The notes under the pieces: generated by a model
What the model saw: the letters and a program-made list of their open reading frames with translations, nothing else
What the model was told of the DNA's origin: nothing
Database searches by the model: none
Position numbers and translations under genes: made by a program
Source: Planctomycetota bacterium
Lineage (GTDB): Bacteria > Planctomycetota > UBA11346
Direction of reading: 5' to 3'
Assembly: GCA_007131555.1 (NCBI GenBank)
Contig: SLQH01000419.1
Span: 1-13,665 of the forward strand
Length of the DNA: 13,665 bases
In this document: piece by piece, positions 8,201-13,665 of the stretch
Position numbering within the stretch: the stretch's first letter is position 1
Layout of the letters: every line of letters starts with the position of its first letter

Positions 8201-11200
8201 GTGGTCGCTGGGTTTGCCGCAGGAGCCCCTGGTCGGTGGTCCTCAGGTTGTTGAAGGACGCATCTATGTCACGACCCGCACCAGGATTCAGCGCTTTTCC
8301 CTGAACGGGGGTCGGGACGCGACCTTTGAACTGAGTGCCAACGGCGAGTGGTTGCTACCTGCGGCCGTGGCGGGCTCTCGTGTTGTCGGCATCGAGGAGG
8401 TGGATGAGACGGTCCATCTGGTGCTCTTTGAGAATGGTCGAGAGCAATGGCGGCAGCCATTGGAGGCCCCGGTGGGCGCTCTCGCAATCGGTGATCGACA
8501 GGTTATGGTTGGTTTTGCCACAGGCCTTGTCCAGGCCTACGCGGTCGAACAATGCCCATACGGGAGCTCTTGCCCGACGTCAGCGATGAGAAACGAGGTC
8601 ATCATGCTCAATACGGCATTGATTGAAGAATTCCAGCGCATCAACGCCAGTCGTCAGACAGGAGCGTTGGCGGTACAGGTCGGGCAGCGGACTGTCCGGT
8701 TCTTCTTCGAGCAGGGTGAACTGTGTGTCCTCGACTATTGTCAGGACAAGGAGGACCTGGTTGCCCGGCAGTATCGCATCTACAACAAGATCGGTGCCGA
8801 GATGGAGGCCGCCTTGTTGGACCATGTGCGCCAGGGAGGACGGTCCCAGGACTTCTTGACGCGACAACAGCTGGTGACAGCTGAGGAGATTGAGCAGGTT
8901 ACCCGGACCCTGGTTGAAGACACGCTCTGCGAGGTGTTTGGCAACGAGCACCAGTCGGTCAATTTTGACTCCAATGTCCGCTACGAGGATTTCGATTTCA
9001 GCACCTTGGCAGTCAAGCTGCGTATTCAGGTGGACATGCTGCTGCGGATGGTGTCCAGCCGGGTGGCAGAGCGTGACAGTGTGGTGCGCGAAATCCCTGA
9101 GTGGACCATGATATTTGGTCTGGTTGAAGGTGCGCCGGATGCCCAGCGACTCAACGAGATGGAGCGCTGTGTTCTGCATTTCATTGATGGCCACAAGACG
9201 GTCAGTGACATCTCGTCGGCCTTGCGTGAAAGCAGCATGAACATCGGTTGCTATCTGGTCAGTCTGATGGTTCAGGGGTACATCCGGCCAAGTGGTTACG
9301 GAACCCGCAGCAGTCTTCGTGCGGCCGTTGATGGCCAGGCTCAATCTCCGGATCAACAGCCGGAAGAGAGTGCCGACCCAGGGACCTTGGCTCAGGATCA
9401 GGCAGGATCTCCCGGAGAGATCCGCAACTTTGAGGTCTATCGTGGTTCAGATAGCGCGATGGCATCGGTGGGCGGTCGGCGTAGAGCGCCATTGTTCATC
9501 TTGTTGTGTGTGCTGTTGGTCATGGTCGGCATCTTCGTCCTGGTGGTCATGGCTGAGTATGCCCAGGAACAGATCGGCGAATTGAGGCGCCAGATCGAAC
9601 AGGACATCGAGGCGGCGGCCTGGCAGGAAGCTGACGAACGATTGGCCGAAGCGTTCACCCTGGCTGCTGGTGATGAGACCATCCGCGCGCAGTTGATGGT
9701 GTTTCGCGACCAGATCAATGAACGGGACCTGACGGCCTTGCTGGACGGTGTTGATCGCCATCTTGACCAGGAAGATCTGATTCTGGCCCGTGCTGAGTTG
9801 GGTCGCTTGCCTCATCTTGACCATCGCTTTGCCGAAGGGGGACTGTGGTCCAGGCCCTTGTTGCAGCGCTTGCGTCAACTGCATCAGCGAGCTGATGCAG
9901 TTGAACAAAGCATCCATGATCGTACCCAGGAACTGGAAGAACGGGTCATCGCCCTGTTGGATGCCAAGGATGTTGACAGGGTCATCGTGTTATTGGACGA
10001 AGAGCCGCAGAACATCAGTTCGGGGGGGCGACGGGCCCTGCGTCAGTGGCGGCGGCGGGCCATCGATCAGGCTGCCGACGAAACGGTGCTGTCGTTGACG
10101 GCTCGTCGCGAATTGCTGCATTTGGTCATGCAGAGCAATCCTCCTGCTGAGATGAAGGAATCGGCCCAACAGATTTTGCGCGAGTTGCAGGAGATCGACA
10201 GTCGTCTTGAGCGAGAGGTCCTGGCCATTGAGGCCACGGTTGAGAGTGGCGATTACATGCAGGCCGAAGAACAATTGGCGTCATGGCGGCAACGGGCTGA
10301 GGGTCATCCCATTGAGGCCCGTCTTGATGGCATAGAGGCGGCCATCGCCCATGCCCGTAGTGATGCCGAATCACGTTTGCAGGCGACGCTGACCCTGATC
10401 GAATCGTCTCGTGATCCGGCCGCATTGGAGGAGGGGCGCTCAGCAATCGCCTCATACCTGGAGCGTGCCCCCCGCAGTTCCCTGGCCGTGGCCTTGCGAC
10501 AAGGCCAGGACCTGCTGGCGGTCTGTCGGGCCGCCTTGGATGCCGCAACCATTGAGCAAGAGTTGGCTGCCTTGCCGGAAGACGTCCAGGATATGTATGA
10601 GGTCTACGCCGCTGCCATAGCCCATCGTCGACGTGGCTTGCGGGACCTGGTCCTGGCTGCTGATCGTGAAATGCAGCGAGCCCAGGAGCTGCGTCAGGCC
10701 CGCCAATGGTCGCAGGCCTTGCAGGTCCTTGAGGAGCTGCGTGACAATGAACAATGGCGGCGCACAGCGGCCTATCAGCAGGTCCAGGCCCAGATTGACG
10801 ATCTGCGGCAGCGCATCAGTGCTCATGCCGCCCGTCTTGAGACCCTGCGTGCCGCCATGATTGATGATGATATGGACCTGGTGGCCCAGCTGCTGCGTGA
10901 ATTGGACTTGCGTCGTCATGTGTTCTGTATCCGCAGTAGTCCTGCCGGGGCGACGGTGATTGACCACGAGGGCACCGAGTTAGGCACGACGCCGTTTGTC
11001 GTCGAGGAGTCCAGCGATGCTCCAGTTCGGACATACCGCCTGTCTCTGGCTGGTTATGCTGAAACGACGGTCAATCGACAGGATCGGAGTGCCGGCTGGC
11101 GCATCCATCGCACCCTGGAGCGTGCGCCGGCCATCGTTGCCAGCCTTGGATCATCGGTGACCAATGTCCCCAGTGTTCATGACGGCAGTCTATGGTTGGC

Positions 11201-12083
11201 TGGTCCCCGCGCGATCTACCGGGTTGATCGTGCAGGTGGTGTTCATGTCAAGGCATTCGAAGGCCCTCATGGCGGCATCTTCCGTCCTGTGCCTTCGCCG
11301 ATCTATGCCCCAGTGACCATGATTGATGAGGTGCCCATGCTGCCGACTCGCGACCTGTTCGCGATCAACATTGGTCCTGAACACAGTGTCCGCAGGTCTT
11401 TGGGGGGGCGGACTGATCATGCCTTGGTCAGCTACATCAGCGAGATGGTTGTGGATCGCCACCTGTTGATAGTTGCCGGTACCGACGGGGCCGTGCATGC
11501 TCATGATCCCAACCGTCAACAGACCGTCTGGTCATCAGTTGCCGGGGCTCCTTTCGTGTCGGGTCCGATCCGGCATGGTGATCGGATTCTGATCGCACGG
11601 CGTGACGGCACGCTCATGGCCATGGATGCCGAAACGGGGCAGCGAGCGGTCTACGTTGCCCTGGGCGAGCCGTTGCTGTCGATGCAGAGCGATGGTTCCA
11701 GGATCTATGGCGTGACGACCACCCAGTCATGGCGCTGGGATGGCGAGGCAGCGGCGGCCAGTACCGAACGCTTGCCCTTTGAGGCCGCCTTTGCCGGACC
11801 GGGAGCTGCCATCAGCACCAATCGTCGTGCGTGGCAGCGTCTTGATGATGGAACCTGGGTCGAACGAGGTCGTCTGAGTATTGTAGCTGACGTCAAGCGG
11901 GCTCCGATTGCCTGGGGCAATCAGGTTGTCGTGACCTATGACAGGCAACTCCAGGTCATCGGTGATCGTCCCTTTGCCATAGAGGCCAATGACTCATTCC
12001 TGCAGCCGGTGGCTGAGGGTGATGATGTGTGGATGGTGTCTCTTGACGGTGAGATCAGACGATTCCAGGCGGTTGGTCCGTAA
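4443..12083 (+). CDS. Giant two-module PATAN/DUF4388, TPR, zinc-ribbon, PEGA, PQQ-propeller membrane protein (possibly two joined genes)
   Basis: The frame is open for 2546 codons. I start at the ATG at 4443 because MGLTGSLRTMSLADVAQTLS is the normal opening of DUF4388 (PATAN) domains. Earlier in-frame starts fall in the promoter and encode non-family residues. Module 1: PATAN-type domain (1-75), helical and winged-helix-like part (95-255), TPR-like helices (262-415), double zinc ribbon (425-467), one TM helix (614-634), Ala/Glu/Gln-rich helices (640-960), PEGA-like domain (965-1030), beta-propeller (1037-1370). Module 2 (from 1388) repeats the PATAN, winged helix, TM (1684-1704), helices, PEGA and propeller order without zinc ribbon. 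Two TM helices cannot give both modules the same orientation in one chain, so two proteins are likely. No enzymatic motif is visible. A transmembrane scaffold or sensor is an inference from domains. The frame as given is certain; one versus two products is not. Confidence 0.75.
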   Translation: MGLTGSLRTMSLADVAQTLSRSRADGILRLTGQDGGRDIFFSKGEVIRISLVDVPIIHSLIDHLLAMGALDRSALGMADTQAQNSPSSAMSQAQMSGGFATIEALLASGRIDVQVVEEALETVICDQFLDLLSWENASFEFTEAGDDAPETRLALTEAERFPARVPLDMLLMDSVRRLDEYHRIRCELPTEDAVLVVEDGREDDLARRSGSYPARCIVPLINGVNSLGDLVTFSVCTRVDVYTVVHSLLSAGVIRVLNLEEMQAMGHALMSDQNFSQAATLYRRVLAFDSEREEVRQNLATCLEAMGDSPEAASSFAQLAIARLQDGAADSAIHFARRSCQLQPGATNHLILVRCLINADHAEEAVAELLSLARRQEASGHVEEARATCLKAMEIVPESPEVVRELSRLHATSDGAEHGVDTIVCVECGQANPRSREQCSNCGATLHLSCLHCGRVVGVSDRICIFCGNNPHVSPDECQRRAGRGPGTTAIVSSVLRRQPDPDSERRGEVEHLVSQARALEGAGRYQEALDLWKTLDGQEDNRKLRDHIRDIECLVHDQTIEQLISRGHILRERRAFFRAVRCYRAAAHGMAPSDPRVERLQTVIAATVRSGRLAVGLYACAAVILLVVAFLVAEPWFALRRYRMEVNAAIAEIAAAHDVRNPMVSYRAIAGINRRHDLQPETLVLDSRAQEHFLRLNQHYRQTVVELAEAERQAIEMLAERGQWQAVQERAEDYLDALAHEIGPGRIVELATEAAEHLQAAEEEQALLSDQPRQLEALRQILDEGRWARALEGLKQLVDSPHQPTALEAQNLRDDLLARRQAFIDDLERATALMARDISAAVAALGELSDQAAGWGEEARRTLMAAQEQAREALAAGRQAWEALGHEPTVAALQTFIERHPAVPQVQQAEAALRQRLAVEQRYAQDLAAYRAAVDDGDLPAIHAAALRHHRRHGARALADDVRVPLLIDAGMPDVDILAGSEPLGSTDAEGHLLWWYMPDTQADLKARKRGFKEVSSTLDAVRDRPRWQFRMLRAPLWTVTAGGAVRHLEVMGDDLLVAASNELVAVGEGTVRWRYALGDAGIGSLGVNAVLPPWVALDGGRLVVLRRDQGISVLDQGTGRSLQHLDLDGTPIGPPVVFTSELRHGEQRMAVATDVLMVGPLAGPLRSLEVAMRPITGPIAVAADLRTLLVFGTGDGLVAIDETSRQLRWRLDLDAAHIGRLVSLDAERWLTVLDGSVPVAVHVGPQGARRLWSLGLPQEPLVGGPQVVEGRIYVTTRTRIQRFSLNGGRDATFELSANGEWLLPAAVAGSRVVGIEEVDETVHLVLFENGREQWRQPLEAPVGALAIGDRQVMVGFATGLVQAYAVEQCPYGSSCPTSAMRNEVIMLNTALIEEFQRINASRQTGALAVQVGQRTVRFFFEQGELCVLDYCQDKEDLVARQYRIYNKIGAEMEAALLDHVRQGGRSQDFLTRQQLVTAEEIEQVTRTLVEDTLCEVFGNEHQSVNFDSNVRYEDFDFSTLAVKLRIQVDMLLRMVSSRVAERDSVVREIPEWTMIFGLVEGAPDAQRLNEMERCVLHFIDGHKTVSDISSALRESSMNIGCYLVSLMVQGYIRPSGYGTRSSLRAAVDGQAQSPDQQPEESADPGTLAQDQAGSPGEIRNFEVYRGSDSAMASVGGRRRAPLFILLCVLLVMVGIFVLVVMAEYAQEQIGELRRQIEQDIEAAAWQEADERLAEAFTLAAGDETIRAQLMVFRDQINERDLTALLDGVDRHLDQEDLILARAELGRLPHLDHRFAEGGLWSRPLLQRLRQLHQRADAVEQSIHDRTQELEERVIALLDAKDVDRVIVLLDEEPQNISSGGRRALRQWRRRAIDQAADETVLSLTARRELLHLVMQSNPPAEMKESAQQILRELQEIDSRLEREVLAIEATVESGDYMQAEEQLASWRQRAEGHPIEARLDGIEAAIAHARSDAESRLQATLTLIESSRDPAALEEGRSAIASYLERAPRSSLAVALRQGQDLLAVCRAALDAATIEQELAALPEDVQDMYEVYAAAIAHRRRGLRDLVLAADREMQRAQELRQARQWSQALQVLEELRDNEQWRRTAAYQQVQAQIDDLRQRISAHAARLETLRAAMIDDDMDLVAQLLRELDLRRHVFCIRSSPAGATVIDHEGTELGTTPFVVEESSDAPVRTYRLSLAGYAETTVNRQDRSAGWRIHRTLERAPAIVASLGSSVTNVPSVHDGSLWLAGPRAIYRVDRAGGVHVKAFEGPHGGIFRPVPSPIYAPVTMIDEVPMLPTRDLFAINIGPEHSVRRSLGGRTDHALVSYISEMVVDRHLLIVAGTDGAVHAHDPNRQQTVWSSVAGAPFVSGPIRHGDRILIARRDGTLMAMDAETGQRAVYVALGEPLLSMQSDGSRIYGVTTTQSWRWDGEAAAASTERLPFEAAFAGPGAAISTNRRAWQRLDDGTWVERGRLSIVADVKRAPIAWGNQVVVTYDRQLQVIGDRPFAIEANDSFLQPVAEGDDVWMVSLDGEIRRFQAVGP
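5715..5843 (+). other. Double zinc ribbon (DZANK-like)
   Basis: Eight cysteines at residues 425, 428, 439, 442, 450, 453, 464 and 467 form four CxxC knuckles (CVEC, CSNC, CLHC, CIFC) with spacings 10, 7 and 10. Three of the four knuckles are followed directly by Gly. This matches the double zinc ribbon layout for two Zn ions. It lies between TPR-like helices and the transmembrane helix, so it should be cytoplasmic. It is absent from module 2. Confidence 0.85.
6282..6344 (+). other. Transmembrane helix 1
   Basis: Residues 614-634, LAVGLYACAAVILLVVAFLVA, are uniformly hydrophobic. Arg residues lie on both sides, so charge alone does not settle orientation. The zinc ribbon before it and the propeller after it favour N-inside, C-outside. 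Confidence 0.85.
7551..8552 (+). other. PQQ/WD-type beta-propeller, module 1
   Basis: Residues about 1037-1370 are a run of short beta-strand repeats such as DDLLVAASNELVAVGEGTVRW, GDGLVAIDETSRQLRWRLDL and GRIYVTTRTRIQRFSLNGG. These alternate 'value lookup' strands and tryptophan-containing turns as in PQQ-like propellers. The PEGA-like domain precedes it directly (7335-7540). The last recognisable strand ends at AVEQ (8552). Confidence 0.65.
8595..8599 (+). promoter_or_regulatory. Internal Shine-Dalgarno before module 2
   Basis: GAGGT, 4 nt before the ATG at 8604. Aligned to the anti-Shine-Dalgarno this is near-ideal spacing. It allows module 2 to be translated independently whatever happens at the junction. 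Confidence 0.5.
9492..9554 (+). other. Transmembrane helix 2
   Basis: Residues 1684-1704, from LFILLCVLLV through VVMA. RRR just before it and an acidic, Gln-rich stretch after it (EYAQEQIGE) indicate N-inside, C-outside by the positive-inside rule. Confidence 0.85.
10917..11075 (+). other. PEGA domain, module 2
   Basis: The segment IRSSPAGATVIDHEGTELGT, then TPFVVEE, then YRLSLAGYAE (residues 2159-2211) has the PEGA pattern: 'S.P.GA.V...G..lG.TP', then a strand ending in 'l...GY'. These surface-layer-type domains sit outside the membrane in most proteins. The module 1 counterpart at 7335-7540 is more divergent. Confidence 0.75.
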
Positions 12084-12095
12084 TCATCCTCACGT

Positions 12096-12124
12096 CACTA
12101 CAGGCCCAAATGGGCTGTGTAGTG
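12096..12124 (+). terminator. Strong hairpin 12 nt after the large gene, likely terminator
   Basis: CACTACA pairs with TGTAGTG (7 bp). Inside, GCCC pairs with GGGC around an AAAT loop, with one bulged base. The stem is long and stable and starts 12 nt after the TAA stop. The bases after it (CTTGTCGTATTG) are only mildly T-rich, so it may work with a factor or mainly protect the mRNA end. Confidence 0.45.
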
Positions 12125-12141
12125 CTTGTCGTATTGTCGAT

Positions 12142-12178
12142 GCCCTGACGGCGACAAGGTCTCAAAGCCGGTCAGGGT
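12142..12178. repeat. Second hairpin in the convergent gap
   Basis: CCCTGAC (12143-12149) pairs with GTCAGGG (12171-12177), extended inward by GGC/GCC with one bulged G. No T-tract follows on either strand. It may be a back-up terminator or an mRNA-end structure. Confidence 0.35.
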
Positions 12179-12228
12179 GCCCGTTTGCGTCCTCTGTTTC
12201 CATCGCCCTGTTTGATGCTCTGTAACTC

Positions 12229-12250
12229 CTCAGGCCAGAAGTGGGCTGAG
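12229..12250. repeat. Third hairpin, followed by T7
   Basis: CTCAG and CTGAG flank a CCA/TGG inner stem with a G-G mismatch and a GAAG loop. A run of seven T (12264-12270) follows 13 nt later on the plus strand, too far for a classical intrinsic terminator. No clear terminator for the minus-strand kdgT gene was found in 12084-12312, and no gene fits there. Confidence 0.3.
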
Positions 12251-12312
12251 TGATCACGATGCATTTTTTTCAGAGGCCAGGGCGCCCAGAGAGGGTCAGC
12301 CGATAGCTGCTT

Positions 12313-13263
12313 TCAGGATGGCGCCGTCGTTTGTGTGCCCCATCGCTTGGCCACCAAGGCTGTGAGCACGGGGGTCAGCAGGGCTGTGGTGATGATTGAG
12401 GCGGCGATCAGAGGCGTGGCGACTTTCACCACCTCCTCCAAGCTGGGATCGGCCGCCGCCAGGGCGATGGGAGTAGCAACGGCATTACCAGCAGTGCTGG
12501 ATGCGGCGGCGCCGGCGATGCCACTGCCGCCAGTGCAGCGATCAGCCAGAATGTTGCAAGTTCCACCGACGACAGTGGTGAGCAAGCCCAACAGGATGCC
12601 GGCCAGACCGGCCGTGACGAGGTTTGTCAGATCAATGCCCGTGCCCAGAGCAAAGGCGAAGAAGGGAATCAACAGCGGTCCGCCGGTGGTCAGGAAAGTG
12701 CGCAGGTTGCGATCAAGATTGCCCAGGATCATGCCGATGATGATGGGCACCATTACCGCTACCAAGGCAAGATAGGGAATTTCAGCCAGACCAGCGGCCC
12801 CAAGGGCGATCATTGTCAGAAAGGGACCGTCATTGATTGACAATATGGATATCGCCCCGACGTCGGTCTCGTCACCGAATTCGCCGACCAGAGCGGCATA
12901 GAGACCGCCATTGGAGTTGCTCATGGCAGCAATGATTGCCAAGGCACTCAGACCGAACAGGCCTTGTGGTCCAAACAGGTGATGGACGCTCAGGCCCAGG
13001 GCTACAGCAGTGACGAACTTGGTGGTGGTGATCACGGCCCCGGTCTTGATCGCCCTGGGGGCTGCTTTCAACGAGATGCCAGCGCCCATGCACAACAAGA
13101 AGGCACCGATCAAGGGCATGGCACCGTCTTTGAAAAGGGCGGTGGTGAAGCCGCCGATCTCCAGGGCCTCGGGCCAGAAGGTCCCGAACAGCGATCCAAT
13201 CAAGAGCGGGATGACCATCATCCCGCCGGGAATCCGTTCGACGCTGGCCTTGATCTGCACCAT
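12313..13263 (-). CDS. kdgT: 2-keto-3-deoxygluconate permease KdgT
   Basis: KdgT is an inner-membrane proton symporter that takes up 2-keto-3-deoxygluconate, a product of pectin and uronate breakdown. The 316-residue protein resembles E. coli KdgT (about 327 residues) along its length. It opens with MVQIKASVERIPGGMM, then NGGLYA (118-123), GNLD (181-184), IPFFAFALG (199-207) and AASSTAGNAVATP (253-265). About ten hydrophobic segments are visible. The ATG at 13263 has AGGAG with a 6-nt spacer. The gene begins 24 nt after the stop of the UxaA-family gene, so the two are probably one operon, and both serve the same intermediate. Confidence 0.93.
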   Translation of the reverse strand: MVQIKASVERIPGGMMVIPLLIGSLFGTFWPEALEIGGFTTALFKDGAMPLIGAFLLCMGAGISLKAAPRAIKTGAVITTTKFVTAVALGLSVHHLFGPQGLFGLSALAIIAAMSNSNGGLYAALVGEFGDETDVGAISILSINDGPFLTMIALGAAGLAEIPYLALVAVMVPIIIGMILGNLDRNLRTFLTTGGPLLIPFFAFALGTGIDLTNLVTAGLAGILLGLLTTVVGGTCNILADRCTGGSGIAGAAASSTAGNAVATPIALAAADPSLEEVVKVATPLIAASIITTALLTPVLTALVAKRWGTQTTAPS

Positions 13264-13269
13264 GTGAGA

Positions 13270-13274
13270 CTCCT
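13270..13274 (-). promoter_or_regulatory. Shine-Dalgarno of kdgT
   Basis: AGGAG on the minus strand, 6 nt before the ATG at 13263, inside the 24-nt gap after the UxaA-family gene. It fixes the kdgT start. Confidence 0.65.
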
Positions 13275-13287
13275 GGCTGGCCGATGT

Positions 13288-13665
13288 CTACAGGGTCGGC
13301 CCGATACGGTTGATGGCAAATTCCTGATGGCCGTGGATTTCAGCCAGTACCGGTTGACCGTTGATGGTGGCAGTCAGTACAGCCAGCAGTTCGTCAGCCA
13401 GTTCCTGGGGACTCAATCCTTCGCTGATGACCCGTCCGGCATCAACATCGATGCAGTCGGGCATAGCCAGGGCGGTGTCGTGATTGCCGGTGATCTTGAT
13501 GACCGGGGCGATGGGACAGCCGGTCGGGGTCCCTCGTCCGGTCGTGAACAGGATGATCTGGGCTCCGCCGGCCACCATGCCGGTGATTGACTCGATGTCC
13601 TGTCCTGGGGTGTCCATGAACCACAATCCCGGACCAGAGGGGGCCTGGCCGTAGTCGAGGACGCC
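13288..13665 (-). CDS. uxaA: UxaA-family dehydratase (altronate dehydratase type), C-terminal part
   Basis: Only the last 125 codons are present; the gene enters from the right edge and ends with TAG at 13290-13288. The fragment shows the conserved core of UxaA-family hydro-lyases: GVLDYG near the edge, FMDTPGQDIESITGM, AGGAQIILFTTGRGTPTG, PIAPVIKITGN, a DVDAG segment, and the ending GHQEFAINRIGPTL. Altronate dehydratase converts D-altronate to 2-keto-3-deoxygluconate with Fe(II) or Mn(II). The adjacent KDG permease favours this role. Galactarate dehydratase and the large subunit of sulfolactate sulfo-lyase share this domain and cannot be excluded from a C-terminal piece, so the symbol is provisional. 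Confidence 0.8.
   Translation of the reverse strand, partial: GVLDYGQAPSGPGLWFMDTPGQDIESITGMVAGGAQIILFTTGRGTPTGCPIAPVIKITGNHDTALAMPDCIDVDAGRVISEGLSPQELADELLAVLTATINGQPVLAEIHGHQEFAINRIGPTL

Larger units (their letters stand above)
8586..12083 (+). other. Module 2, a probable separate gene with start at 8604 (or 8586)
   Basis: This half has its own N-terminal PATAN-type domain (RQTGALAVQVGQRTVRFFFE and following, from 8604), winged-helix-like segment (ERCVLHFIDGHKTVSDISSA), TM helix at 9492-9554 preceded by RRR, long helical region, PEGA domain at 10917-11075 and propeller to the end. The ATG at 8604 has GAGGT 4 nt upstream. The ATG at 8586 overlaps a TGA in the +1 frame (8587-8589). If read as a separate gene the product is about 1160 residues, with N-inside and C-outside topology like module 1. 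The residues just before it (8553-8585, CPYGSSCPTSA) belong to neither domain. Confidence 0.6.

Noticed and set aside
12084..12225. A small coding frame after the large gene (end of a plus-strand frame from 11989)
   Set aside because: Most of it overlaps the propeller's end in another frame, it runs through two hairpins and has no ribosome binding site.
12964..13590. A 208-codon plus-strand frame across kdgT and the UxaA gene
   Set aside because: It spans two well-recognised minus-strand genes and their gap, and has no domain resemblance.
1..13665. Mobile element, CRISPR array, toxin-antitoxin or defence system
   Set aside because: I looked for transposase or integrase motifs, terminal repeats, regularly spaced direct repeats and small paired genes and found none. 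Base and codon character appear even across the window.

Overview
The window is ordinary-looking bacterial chromosome: moderately high G+C by eye, dense coding, short intergenic gaps, and no tRNA, rRNA, insertion sequence, phage gene or CRISPR array that I can see. RodA, an LD-carboxypeptidase and a secreted EF-hand protein point to a rod-building, peptidoglycan-containing, probably Gram-negative bacterium. The large PATAN/zinc-ribbon/PEGA/propeller protein is the sort of multidomain product I associate with planctomycete-like or deltaproteobacterial lineages. That placement is a weak inference from family distribution, not from a marker gene.

Layout, left to right. (1) Positions 1-446, minus: the 5' part of a dihydroorotate-dehydrogenase-like flavoprotein that runs off the left edge. 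(2) Positions 568-4180, minus: a four-gene cluster, transcribed in the order LD-carboxypeptidase (ldcA type), TSUP/TauE-type permease, secreted two-EF-hand protein, RodA. The first pair overlaps by ATGA. The last pair is 9 nt apart, and a possible extra promoter lies ahead of the EF-hand gene. (3) Positions 4181-4442: a divergent control region with a terminator-like hairpin, a small palindrome and a good sigma70-type promoter reading right. (4) Positions 4443-12083, plus: one uninterrupted 2546-codon frame. (5) Positions 12084-12312: a convergent gap with three hairpins. (6) Positions 12313-13665, minus: a sugar-acid pair, a UxaA-family dehydratase (C-terminal part only) followed by the KdgT 2-keto-3-deoxygluconate permease.

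The most interesting object is the giant frame. It holds two modules of the same design: PATAN/DUF4388-type domain, winged-helix-like segment, one transmembrane helix, long alpha-helical region, PEGA-like domain, PQQ-type beta-propeller. The first module also carries TPR-like helices and a perfect eight-cysteine double zinc ribbon on its cytoplasmic side. With only two membrane helices, a single chain would put the second PATAN domain outside and the second propeller inside, the reverse of the first module. The second module also has its own Shine-Dalgarno and ATG, and removing one G near 8562 would end the first module with an ATGA overlap. I therefore think this is a pair of tandem paralogous membrane proteins, joined either by a one-base indel (biological or sequencing) or by a true fusion with unusual topology.

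Functionally, the minus-strand cluster combines wall recycling (LdcA), wall elongation (RodA), a permease and a putative periplasmic calcium-binding protein. The right-hand pair feeds 2-keto-3-deoxygluconate metabolism. The role of the giant transmembrane pair is unknown. The domains suggest a scaffold or sensor linking cytoplasm to periplasm, and its divergent promoter next to cell-wall genes is compatible with an envelope role but does not show one.
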